From Entophlyctis helioformis (taxonomy: Eukaryota > Chytridiomycota > Chytridiomycetes > Chytridiales > Chytriomycetaceae): a stretch of 64,000 nucleotides of DNA. The stretch spans positions 1 to 64,000 of the forward strand of contig JAHLKH010000133.1 in assembly GCA_025526915.1 (NCBI GenBank). Reading direction: 5' to 3'. Below the pieces are notes generated by a model, which did no database searches, was not told the origin of the DNA, and worked only from the letters and a program-made list of their open reading frames with translations. The translations under genes were made by a program, and so were the position numbers. The number at the start of each line of letters is the position of its first letter. Position 1 is the first letter of the stretch. Positions 31,110-41,775 of this stretch are shown one piece after another.

Positions 31110-34100
31110 ATGTCCAAGACCGCGACCGTGTTTGTCCTGGATGTGCGCTCTTGGATGCGGGCCGAGCGGGTCAGGGCCGAGGGCGACGCTGACGGCCTCT
31201 TGCATGACGCTGCCCTCGATGAGGAGGGCCCGCTTGAACCGACGTTCTCCGAGCATGCCCGCAAGCTGGTGGCGCTCAAGCTACAAGAGTTGGTAGGCAC
31301 CCGCAGGTGTTGGTCGTCATCGTGTGCTGTGGAGGGTTCGCCGTGGTCGGTGCTGGGGCCAAGGGAGGGCTGACGGCGGCGAGTGCACCTGTCTGGACTT
31401 GCGCAGATTATCGCTGGCCGCAAGGGCGACCATGTGGCTATTGTGCTCGTCGGCACTCAGGGTCTGTGCTGCTGCTTGCTCGCACCTGCCGGGTTGCCCA
31501 GCAACGCCTTTGACTGACTGCGAGCGTGCCTCGCCACACGGGCATCATCTAGGAACAAGCTACTGGAACGGCGGCACGGCCGACGGCGGCGGATCGCTCG
31601 ACTTTGAGAACCTGACGGTCCACGACTACGATCCCGACCAGCCGCTCATGCGCATGCCAAACATCGGCTCGCTCAGATGCGTTCTGGACGACACGCAGCA
31701 GGTCTGCACTCGTGGCGACAGTAAGTCCGGCGGGATGCATCTGCAGATCCTGGCACGCAGAGACCAAGGAGTCTGCTGCTGACATCCATCCTGGCCTGCA
31801 GTTCTGGAGGGCATCCTGCTTGGGATATTTCTGCTCAAAGCGCACTGCCAGAAGCTCAAGTTCACCAAAAAGATACTCGTGCTCACGAGTGCGGGCGGCA
31901 GCCTGACCGCGGACTTTGTCGATCCGATCATCGGACGTGCACGTGAACTGGCGCTGGACTTTCAGATGATGTGGGTGGCTATATGGGTGGTTCATGCGAT
32001 GGGTTGGTTAGCGGGCTGACTGTGCTGACGTGTGGCCAGCGGGTATGGGTTCCCGGAGCCGGGCGACACGACCGATCCAGACAAGGTACGTGTCGCGGCT
32101 GGTGATCAGCACGGGTAGAAGACCAGGTGCTTACTGGCGAGTGCGTTGGGCTGGCATATTGACAGACGGCCAATGCAGAGACGCTGCGGGCTCTGACACG
32201 CAGCATCCCGTGGCCGGGCCGCGCAAGCGACGATGACATCAACGAGGTGGCGAGTCCCAGGGAAGCCATGGAGAGCATCGACCGCCTCAAGCGCAAGCAG
32301 GTCAATCCGGCCGTGCTGTTCAAGGGCGACTTGACGTACGGCCTCAACGACATGCAGATCCCGATCCGTGTGTACTCCAAGACGATGGAGGCCAAGGTGC
32401 CGTCGGCGAAAAAGTACTCGGGAGTCGCGGATAGCGTGCCGGTTTCGGAGCGGCCTGCGTACGGGTTCGGCGACGTGACGGTCAAGACGACGTACAAGTT
32501 TGTGCACACGGATGATGTGGAGGCTGCGGCTGCTGCGTCGTCGTCAACGGGCGGTGATGCTCGAGCTGGTGCGCCGGAACGACGGGAACATCCTGACGCC
32601 CAGGAGATTGGCGAAGAGACTGAGGAGCACGAGAATGGCGGTGTGCCCAACGCAGACGACAACAAGCCCATCAACGCGTTCCGGTATGGCAAGGCGCTTG
32701 TGCCGTTTGCTGCCGAAGACGAGAAGGCGGCCAAAGTGGAGACGGCCAAGTCGATGAAGATTATCCGTTTTGTCAAGGCGTCGACTGTGAGCATCGTTTT
32801 TGGCCACGCATGTGCCGAGCATGTGGCACTAACTCGCAGTGCACGCTGACAGATCCCGAGACACTACTACATGGCCAACACGCTCGTGGTCATGCCGGAT
32901 ACGGCGTTCGGCCACGCAGCCAAGATGTTCAGCACGTTCATTGAGAGTCTGTTTGAGAACCAGGCGGTGGCCATTATCCGATACTGCCGCATTGCCAACG
33001 CCGCACCCAAGATTGGCGCGCTGGTGCCGCACAAGAAGGGGTACGGCCTGTACACGACGCTGCCGTTTGCCAACGATATCCGCGTCCTGTCGTTTCCGAG
33101 TTTCGAGTACTTGACTGCGGACATGCCGGTTGCTGGCCATGGCGGGCGTGATGGCGGGCGTGATGGCGGACGTGAGAGTGAGCGTGCGGGAGCGGACGGA
33201 GCGCAGCGGCTTGCGGCGTCCATGTCGATGGCACCGTCAACAACAACACGGTCAGCGTCCGGCATGCCGTTGAGTGGATCGGCAGCCCCTGCAAGCTCTG
33301 GGTTTGCTGTGCCGTCCAACCGCGTGTCGCAGGGCGTGGCTGGAACGCAGGGCTCGACCGACACGGACGAGACTGGTGCCGAGCGGCGTGTCAAGCATAA
33401 GCTGCATACGCGCACAGTGGCTGCAGCGGATGCGCTCGACGCCATTGATGCGTTGATCGACACGATGGATATATCTGCCGCGCACCTGACGTGAGTTGAG
33501 CTGGGCAGAACATGCCCGTTGGTGTGTGCTTTGGCATGCGCTGATGCAGACGTCATTCCAGGCACAGCTTCAATCCGAAACAAGTGTTCAATCCGGTCCA
33601 GCAGTACCTGTACGAGTGTGTTGTGCATCGGGCCGTGCATCCCGAGTCGACCGAGCTGCCGCCGCGTGCGCCGCGCGTCGTACGGCTTGTCAATCCCGAC
33701 CCCGAGGTTGTTGCGCAGGCTGCTACGGCGGCAGAGAAGCTCAAGCAAGCGTTTGGCGTTGAAAAGGGTACGTGCATGGCGAATGTGGTGGCGGCGGCAG
33801 TGTCTGGAACACTCACGCGCGTGTGGCATCGGGTGCAGTCGTGGTGGACGACAGCAAGACGGCGAAGGGGATCTGGGCAGACCGTGCTGCGCGTGCAGCC
33901 GCTGCTCTTGCGGACGGCCGAGGCGTGGATGCTGATGGCCACGCGGCCACGCAAGCGACTGGCGGCGGCGCGGACGAGCCGGCTGCCACTCTGATGGGTC
34001 TCACGCAACGCGTGGTGACTGAGATCAGTGCCGTTGACCCCGTCTCGGACTTTCGGCAGATGCTGTCACGCCGGCCGGATGACCCGGACACGGACATGGT

Positions 34101-34652
34101 GGATCTGGCCATGCAGCAGATGGCTGCCATGATCACGCAGCTGATTGCCGAGTCGTTGGGATCGGCGTTCTACCCAAAAGCCCTGGACGCGCTGCGGTCG
34201 CTGCGGGAAGAGTGTGTGCGGCACACAGAGAGCGGCCGGTTCAACGCCGTGCTCGTGCGCCTAAAGACGGAGCTTCTGGCAGGCGGCAGTGCGGGTGGCG
34301 TCATGGAACGCCATAAAGCGTTCTGGGACGTTGTCGTGGATGCTGGTGTCACGCTCGTGTCGGTAGACGAGTCGCATGATAGCACCGTGACGGCCCAGGA
34401 GGCGGTTGATGTGAGTGCATGCACTGGCGTGGCTTGGTAGTCGTTGTCGGGCGTGCTGGTGACTGACGGTGCTTTGTATGCAGTTCCTGGCTGTTGCTGT
34501 TGCCGAGGGTGAGCAGGAGGCTGCTGCGTCTCCGCCCGTGGAAGATGTGGACGACCTGGTAAGCGCGGACACGAGCAACGGCTGCGTGGTGCACGCGTCT
34601 TGGTGGTGGACACTGACATGCGTTGGCGTGGCAGATGGACTTGATGGACTGA
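31110..34652 (+). CDS. XRCC5: Ku80 (XRCC5), with C-terminal DNA-PKcs-binding region
   Basis: Eleven exons: 31110-31292, 31407-31461, 31553-31720, 31802-31970, 32040-32085, 32166-32786, 32853-33490, 33562-33767, 33839-34410, 34484-34558 and 34635-34652 (2751 bases, 916 residues). The N-terminal vWA domain starts SKTATVFVLDVRSWM and contains VAIVLVGTQ and KILVLTSAGG. The Ku core includes VNPAVLFKGDLTYG, IPRHYYMANTLVVMPD and KKGYGLYTTLPFANDIRVLS. A Gly/Arg/Asp-rich insert (GRDGGRDGGRE) breaks the core's end. The Ku arm (HSFNPKQVFNPVQQYLYE) follows. Residues ~700-880 form the Ku80 C-terminal domain (AVDPVSDFRQMLSRR ... FWDVVVDAGVTLVSVDE ... VTAQEAVDFL). The protein ends VEDVDDLMDLMD, like the DNA-PKcs docking peptide of animal Ku80. 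It pairs with Ku70 to bind DNA ends in non-homologous end joining. Confidence 0.93.
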
Positions 34653-34773
34653 ACTGCCAGACGGCTCTTGCGTTCTGTGGATCCATGCTTGCTTTCATTA
34701 AACGCATCCATCCACAAACATTACTACAGACACTGCATCTCTACATACAAACACGCGCAGAGTGCCTGTTGGA

Positions 34774-37700
34774 TCAGACCGACTGCGGCTGGTCGGCATC
34801 ATCCGCAAACAGATCGGGCCGCTGCTCTTTCCAAAACGCCGCCACACTGGCTTCGACTTGGTGCATCTCCTTCCACTTGAGCCACTGCAGCACCTGCCGC
34901 ACGAGCAGCCCCTCCACAGGGATTCCAAGCCGAACAACGCCGGCCGTCGCGACCTCCATGGCCTCGTCGACCCTGCCCCACCACACCAGCACGCGCACAA
35001 ACGTCCATACATCGCGCTCGCTCGGAACACCGCCAATACCGCTGCAGTCTGTCTCGCCGTCCGTCCACTCGGCCCACAACCGGCGCGTGTGGGTCTCGTC
35101 ACGGGCATAGATGCCCATCTGCTCGAGAAGCAGGGCGACAGTGGACGGTGGCACGGACCCTGCGCTCGCAGTCCGGAGCATCGTCCAGATATCAAACAGC
35201 AGGTCACCGCGTCGTTTGTCGGCAATGTGCCGCACGGCAGCGTCCACGAGAGGCCAGTCTGTCCAGGTGCCTGCTTGCAGCGCGTGGTTGAGCAGTGCCG
35301 GTACCGGGTGGGGAGACGGGGCCGCCGCCGATGGCGATGACGGCGTGTCGGTGTCTGACACGGACTGAAACAGACACGTGAACAGGAGCGGAGCCGTTGG
35401 GAGACGCGGCATGATGACATGCGGGCCGTGTTGAAGGATTGTGGCTGTGATGGTGTGAATGATACCAAGAAGCGGAGCGGGGATCTGCGGGGCTACGGGA
35501 GGCGGGGCGATTGCCACGCCGGGCGGTGACGGCGCAAAGCCAGCAGCCCTGAGGGCAACATGGGACGCAGACGCCAGGACCCACGACAGGCTCTCCTCGG
35601 CGTTGATGAGATGGGCTGGGTCGATTGGAGCGGCTGGATCAGCACCCGTAGCGGCGACATGGCGCACAGCATGCATCGTGTCCGCGCGCTTGTTCACCAG
35701 ATCCGCAAGTAGTACCGTGCAGGCGGCCGCAGCGGGCTCCCAGCCGCCAGCCGCCGCATGCACAAACAGCCGCACAAGCCGCGCGTACATGGACCGTTTG
35801 AGTTGCATCACACGCCCGCTCGTGATGTCGCCAACAACGCGCATCAGAGCATCGCCGTCGCCCAGTCGGATACACATCTGCAGCACCGAGACGACTGTGC
35901 GGTCTTCGGGCACCATGCGCGACGCCATCATCGAGTCGTACAGCTGCAGCCCCTGGCTCTCGCGGCCGCGCAGTCCCTTGCACACACGGATGAGCTGCTG
36001 GTACGCCCTGCGGTCGGGCCGGAGGTCCTGCGACCCCAGATTGCCAAACAGCTGGAACGCGGCGCGGTGCTGGCGTTTGCGCATGTACGATGCCATGACG
36101 GTCGAGTACGTGGCGACGTCTGGTGGCGACTTGGCGTCTGCAGAGCCAAAATAGGACTCGAACCAAGCACGGCCGGCCCGCAGACCAAAGGTGCGGAACG
36201 TGTGCTGCATGGGTATGGTGTCGGAGACGAGGGTGCGCACGGCAGATGGGGACACGCCGGAGAGACGCTCAAAGTCCGAGTCAAAGGCGGTCAGGATTCC
36301 GTCGTAGGAGTCGATGGGCAGCATGGATCGGCCCGACTTGGATAGCATGGCAAGGGCATCAACATACGCCGAGCTGCCGATCACATCCATGCTGGACCCT
36401 TGGCTCGATCTGCCGTCGAGATCAGCCTGCTGCTGCGGGTCCGAGTCTCCCATCGCAGGCCGGTCGCCACGAAACTCGAGCAGACCCTGGCGCAGGATGC
36501 TGTATGTGAACGCGTCGGGGTGGTAGCCATTCGATATCATGTAATCAAACCACCGCAGCATATCCGCGAGCTGGCCGCGCCGTGCGTATCCGTGGATCAT
36601 GACGTTGAACACCTGGACGCTCAGACCCGCCTGGCCGTGGATCCATTTCGTGAAAAACGATTCTGCAGCCTCCATTGCAAGCACGTCGCGGCTCTTGGTG
36701 AACGCCGCCAAGAGAGCCACGAGCATCGGCAGGCTTGGCTGCAGGCCGCGGCCAAGCAGCTCGCGAAAGACGGCAAAAGCGTTGTTGGTGTCGGCGTGCA
36801 TGGCATGCGCGTGGATGAGTATCGCGTACACATCGAGGTTGGGCACATGACCGTCGTTGCACATGGACTCGTAAATGCCAACTACACTCTCGCGGTCCTC
36901 AAGGAGGAGGTAGGACCGCATCAGCGCGATATACGTGTCGCGGTCGAGCGGGATGCCCAGGCGGTTGACAAGAGCGTCGATGAGCTCTTGGACGAGCAAG
37001 GCGTCATGGTCGTGTCGGGCTGCGGCAACCAGCATGCGGCGGTAGAGCCGGGCAGAGAGGTTTGGATTGGCCATGCCGGCCAAGTCGAGGCTTTGGAAAA
37101 ACTGTTTTGCTTCTGGGAATCGCGCAGGCGAGGAGCAAAGGTATGCGAGTTTGGCGTTGATGACCTCTGGATTCGAAGCTTCAACAGGATGACGGTCAGC
37201 AAAGTCCTGGATCAGAGATGCAAGGTCTTGGCTGAACGAGGCCGTCGGTGTGTCCATCTGGGTGCCCAGATCTGACTGGTTACGAGCCTGTTGGACAAGA
37301 CGCATGGCGGCTGATGCGACTGCTATCGCGGGAGCGTCTGGAGTGATTGAGTGGGTATGCATGGCGCGTAGGATGATGGCGGCTGTTTGCCATCGATCAG
37401 ACGCAAGGTGCTGGCGAATAAGAGGCGATAGGTGCTGGGCAGCAGAGGCGCCTGTTTCCAGAATTAAGCTGTTGACTGCAGCTGCAATGGCGTCTGCTTG
37501 TGATAAAGAGGTGGTATAGTCGTGTGACGAGGCCGACGGCGGCTCGGTGTGTTGGCGCAGCAGAATGGCGCGAGCCTCTTCGGATAAGAGCAGGTGTTGC
37601 GGCGAGAGGGACGCACCCAGCATTTCCAGCTCCTGCTTGACGATCCAGAAGCGGTCTGCGTTGACACGGTGTGCGTTGATGCCAGGCGTAAGGTCGTCCA

Positions 37701-38532
37701 GAATGGCGCGAAGCCTGTCCATTAATGCAGCGCGATCGACCGCAGGCTGTGGATCGTGAATGTCATGTGCCCTTAAGTCTGCAGATGATAGCTCTGGACT
37801 TTCTTGCTTTGTGGCGAGCGGCGGCTGGATCATGAGAGCGAGAAACGAACGCCAGGCAGCGTCGCAAGTGGCAAGCCGATCCAGCCGGGCATTCGCATCG
37901 GCTGCAGATGAATCGATGGTCGAAGCAGGAGGCGATGGATCTAGAGTGCTGAAATGGCGGATATGCTGCCGTTGAGTGCATGGCTGCTGGTGGCAAGGAT
38001 GCATTGCGAGGGCTGGACGAGCCGAGGCAGCCGAGGCAGCCGAGCAGGACCATCTGGACAGGAAGAAATGTAAGGCACTTGAAAGGCATATGAAAGGCAT
38101 ATGGGCATGTGCAGATGAATGGCGGGAAAGAGAAGAGGCAGAAGAAGCAGAAGAAGCAGAAGAGACCCACCTGCGGGTGTGTATGGATGCGCCAGGTGGG
38201 GCCTGTGCAGTCTGTGCAGCGGATGGATGACTGCGACAAGTGTGCAAGAGTGACGGCAATGGGCGAGAATGCGAGGACGGACACGCAGCGAGCAGCGACG
38301 AGGCGAGCGACAGCAGAAGCACGCCGCTGGGCGGCAGTAGCGAGCGAGCTGCCTGTGATGCAGAAGGTGCAGGCGTGGCATGCGGTGCAGCCGCGGCATG
38401 TGGTGCAAGAGGGGCATGTGGGGCAGGCCGGCCCGTCGACAGTCGGGCCTGAGTGATCTGCGCGGGCGGGCAGCTCCAGAGCAGCGGGTGCAGACACGGC
38501 GTGCGGCAGGAGCGGCGGGCAGACAGAGGCAT
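34774..38532 (-). CDS. Pentatricopeptide repeat (PPR) protein, probably mitochondrial
   Basis: An open frame that reads uninterrupted for more than 1,250 codons. The start at 38532 (MPLSARRSCRTPCLHPLLWS) is chosen because it opens with an Arg/Ser-rich, acid-free leader like a mitochondrial presequence. Other possible starts are the upstream Met at 38769 and MHPCHQQPCTQRQHIRHFST near 38005. The central part carries degenerate 35-residue PPR units, for example DTYIALMRSYLLLEDRESVV, NLDVYAILIHAHAMHADTNN and VQVFNVMIHGYARRGQLADM, then FTYSILRQGL. PPR proteins bind organellar RNA in mRNA maturation or translation. It is convergent with Ku80 (121 bases between stops) and divergent from the guanylyltransferase gene. 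The N-terminal 200 codons are low-complexity and may include an unrecognised intron. Confidence 0.8.
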   Translation of the reverse strand: MPLSARRSCRTPCLHPLLWSCPPAQITQARLSTGRPAPHAPLAPHAAAAPHATPAPSASQAARSLLPPSGVLLLSLASSLLAACPSSHSRPLPSLLHTCRSHPSAAQTAQAPPGASIHTRRWVSSASSASSASSLSRHSSAHAHMPFICLSSALHFFLSRWSCSAASAASARPALAMHPCHQQPCTQRQHIRHFSTLDPSPPASTIDSSAADANARLDRLATCDAAWRSFLALMIQPPLATKQESPELSSADLRAHDIHDPQPAVDRAALMDRLRAILDDLTPGINAHRVNADRFWIVKQELEMLGASLSPQHLLLSEEARAILLRQHTEPPSASSHDYTTSLSQADAIAAAVNSLILETGASAAQHLSPLIRQHLASDRWQTAAIILRAMHTHSITPDAPAIAVASAAMRLVQQARNQSDLGTQMDTPTASFSQDLASLIQDFADRHPVEASNPEVINAKLAYLCSSPARFPEAKQFFQSLDLAGMANPNLSARLYRRMLVAAARHDHDALLVQELIDALVNRLGIPLDRDTYIALMRSYLLLEDRESVVGIYESMCNDGHVPNLDVYAILIHAHAMHADTNNAFAVFRELLGRGLQPSLPMLVALLAAFTKSRDVLAMEAAESFFTKWIHGQAGLSVQVFNVMIHGYARRGQLADMLRWFDYMISNGYHPDAFTYSILRQGLLEFRGDRPAMGDSDPQQQADLDGRSSQGSSMDVIGSSAYVDALAMLSKSGRSMLPIDSYDGILTAFDSDFERLSGVSPSAVRTLVSDTIPMQHTFRTFGLRAGRAWFESYFGSADAKSPPDVATYSTVMASYMRKRQHRAAFQLFGNLGSQDLRPDRRAYQQLIRVCKGLRGRESQGLQLYDSMMASRMVPEDRTVVSVLQMCIRLGDGDALMRVVGDITSGRVMQLKRSMYARLVRLFVHAAAGGWEPAAAACTVLLADLVNKRADTMHAVRHVAATGADPAAPIDPAHLINAEESLSWVLASASHVALRAAGFAPSPPGVAIAPPPVAPQIPAPLLGIIHTITATILQHGPHVIMPRLPTAPLLFTCLFQSVSDTDTPSSPSAAAPSPHPVPALLNHALQAGTWTDWPLVDAAVRHIADKRRGDLLFDIWTMLRTASAGSVPPSTVALLLEQMGIYARDETHTRRLWAEWTDGETDCSGIGGVPSERDVWTFVRVLVWWGRVDEAMEVATAGVVRLGIPVEGLLVRQVLQWLKWKEMHQVEASVAAFWKEQRPDLFADDADQPQSV

Positions 38533-38769
38533 GCGTGGCCGTGGACTGCGTGTGTGCTTATAGGATGGCTGCGTGGCTGCGGTGTGCGTGCTTATAGTAT
38601 CAGAGCCTCTGGTCGGTCGCTGCTGCCGAGTGCTGCCGAGTGCTGCCGAGTGTTGGTCGTGCAGTGGGGCAAGATCCTCTTCCACCGCACTTCGCGACCA
38701 CTTTCCTTGAACGACAACCACAACAGCGACAGCAACGACCATAAAGACCACACCGCCTACGCCCTGCAC
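38533..38769. promoter_or_regulatory. Likely bidirectional promoter, PPR gene / capping enzyme gene
   Basis: Only 237 bases separate the two divergent starts. Contains a threefold direct repeat GCTGCCGAGT at about 38622-38652. No known factor site is assigned. Confidence 0.4.
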
Positions 38770-39183
38770 ATGTCCAGCCCCGCATCACAGCTGGCGCTGC
38801 AGCAGCAACCGCAACACCAACAGCAGCACCAACAGCAGCACCAACAGCAGCACCAACAGCACCAACAGCAGCAGCCGCAGCCGGCCAATGTCCAACAGGG
38901 CCAGCCCCACGGCCAGGCCCAAGGCTCGGGCGCCGTGGCGGTCGGGCTGCCGGTCGAGGCCGCGTACGCTGCCGAGCTGCGTGCAAAGGCCCGCGACCTG
39001 GCCGCCTGCTCGCTGGACGGGTGCGTCTGCCCTTCTGTGTCTGCTTCTGCCCCATCTGCATGCGTCACTGCCGCCGCCACGAGGCAGCCAGCTCGTATCT
39101 GACGCATGTCTGTCTCTTGCTGCCGTCTGTCTCACTGCTGTCTCACTGCTGTCTCACTGCTGCTGCCTCGCCTGCCTCGGTCG

Positions 39184-39222
<39 letters not shown>

Positions 39223-41744
39223 CCAACAGCTTTCCAGGCGCAGAGCCCGCCTTCTTGGACCAGTCGCACCTCGGCCTGCTGGCCTCCACAGACTACTTTG
39301 TGTGCGAGCGTGGCTGGGGCAAGCGCGTCCTGCTCCTGCTCTGCGTCACGCCACAAGGTCCCGCTGCCTTTCTGGTCCGTGCCATGCTGTGTCTCTCGCC
39401 ATCTGTACCTGTACCTGTCTTCATCTGTCTGCATCTGTCTGCCTCTGCCTGTCTGTCTGCATCTCACTCTTTCGTCTCGTGCAGCTCGACAAGACCGGCA
39501 CGTTGCACTACAACCAGATGACCTTTCCGCAGACGGTCAACTCGCCAAACAACCACAACGGCACGCTCATCGACGGAGAGATCGTACTCTACCCTGCGTC
39601 GGCAGATGTGCGTGCACGCTTTGCATCCAGCCACTGCTCTGCTTTACGCTGCTCGATTCTGCTCTCCCAGGCTTGGTCTGGCACCGCATGCTCACCGACT
39701 TTGCCTCTCACAGAAACCGGCCCAACGCGTGTTCGTCGCGTTTGACCTGCTGGCCGTCAATGGCGTGAGCGTCACCCAGCGCTCTCTCAACACGCGGCTT
39801 GGTGTAAGTGCCCTCCCGTCTCTCGCCATGCTGCGTTTCTGCTCTCCATCTCACCTCTCTCCGTCATCAGATTGTACAGCAGGACATTATCCTTCCCCAC
39901 AAGTCGCATCTTCAGAAGCATCCAGAGTTGCTGCCGAACCTGCCATTCAAGTAAGCGCCGAGCGGCACATCCACCACGCTTTAGCCTGCAATCTCACCAG
40001 TGCATTCGTTCATTAATTCATCCATCCGTGCATGCAATTCTGACAGAATCGATCTCAGGGAGCAGCAAAAGTCGTATGGTCTGGGCCTGGTGCTCAGCCA
40101 AATGAGCGCAAGAAAGTCGCCCAGCATTGGCCTAATATTTACCCCTGTACGCGCTCCATATACCCCTGGAAAGAACCCCAAGCCCATCAAGCTGTACGTT
40201 TGCTCGGAAACTGTTGCTAGTTCTAGCCAGACTGACCGTGCCTGCAATCGCTACCGACGGACAGGCTCAAATGGATCTTTCCTGAATGCCGCTTTGCGTG
40301 CTTCAAAATCAAAACCATCTGGGACAAGGAGCACAAGCCGCACTATCAGCTGTTTCTGGCCGATCGCTCACAGTACAAGTACCATGACGATTTGAGTCCA
40401 GAGCCTGAGCTCGCCCAAATGCAAGTTGATGCTGGTTGGTTGCGTATGCCAATCAATCCATCCAATTAACGCGATAAGCAGGTGGCGGCAGTCTGGGCCG
40501 GATGGGAAGATTGCAGACTTTCGATACGACCCGCATTGGCAGACGCTCATTTGGGAGCACGGCTACGCTGGAAACTATCGGGAGGGTGGCTGGCGATTTG
40601 TAAAATTTCGGTAAGCAGCAAGTATCTGTGACCTGTCAAGTCGATGGTAGCCATGTGCCTAATCCTTGGAGAAACAACAGTGCCGATAGAAAAGTCGCAG
40701 ACGACGAGCGCATGTTCAAAGAGTATTGGCCAAGCATAAGGGCGCAGTGACACGCGAAATGGTAAGCGAAGGTGCCGTTTGGATGCTATCCGTTGTGTTT
40801 TTTTCTGACAGGACGGCGACCATAGCTTGAATCGCACATTGATGTTATTCGGGCCAACTGGAAGGCACGGGAGAAGCGGCCTCCACAGTCTGGTGCACCC
40901 GATGCCAGGTTGGTTGCATGCGCATGGATCGCCTCTTTTTGCCATGACAATCAACCACTGACATGTTCTGCGTCACATCAGGCCAACACTGGGAGGGCAG
41001 GACGAGCAGTCGGCCACACAGCTTCTGACGCCATCCATAGCATCAGCTCAGCCGCCCGGAACACCCGTGTATCCACATCCATCTGAGCTTTACCGCAGAA
41101 CCTCGTCGATTAATGGAGATGGGCTCGGTCTCATGCCGGCATCATCCACGTCGCCAACATCCTCAACTGCCGCAGGACCAGTGACTGGCGGCCCGCGTTC
41201 CGAAGCTGTCGGCCCCCCTCCTCAACCGCAACACCAACCACAGCCGCATGTCCAGCACCAGCCTTCCAATCCCAACATCCAGTCTCCAAGAAGCCACATG
41301 CCAGGACCGCCGCCTACGTTGCAACGGTCAGATAGCAACCACAGTGTGCACAGCAGCAGGAACACAGCCAGCGTTGCTGATCGGTCGTTTGGCGATGATC
41401 CAGCTCATGCAGCACACCAGTCGCCCCAGCGTCCTCTGCTGCAATCGCAGTCTGTCACAGATCTAGCGACCGTGGCTTCTCCCTCTGTCCAATCTCGGCC
41501 TGCATCGGCATTCCCATCGCCGCGGACAGCGCATGCTGGCAATCAGCCACATTCTCAACATGGGCGGCAGTCGTCCTTTTCAGAGGCATCGTTTCCTGTG
41601 CCTCTGCGCCATCCCTCGCAGTATGCGGCAAGGCCCAGCACACCTGGAGTGTCAACCCCGGCTGTTGCCAACGCGACTTTGACCCAATCTCCATTCCAGC
41701 AATCGACGCCCTTGCCTTCATCGCAACATCAGCAGCAACAGCAA

Positions 41745-41775
<31 letters not shown>

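Noticed and set aside
38812..38880. Regularly spaced repeats, considered as a CRISPR array
   Set aside because: Units are 12-15 bases without unique spacers and encode Gln/His in frame in a eukaryotic gene.
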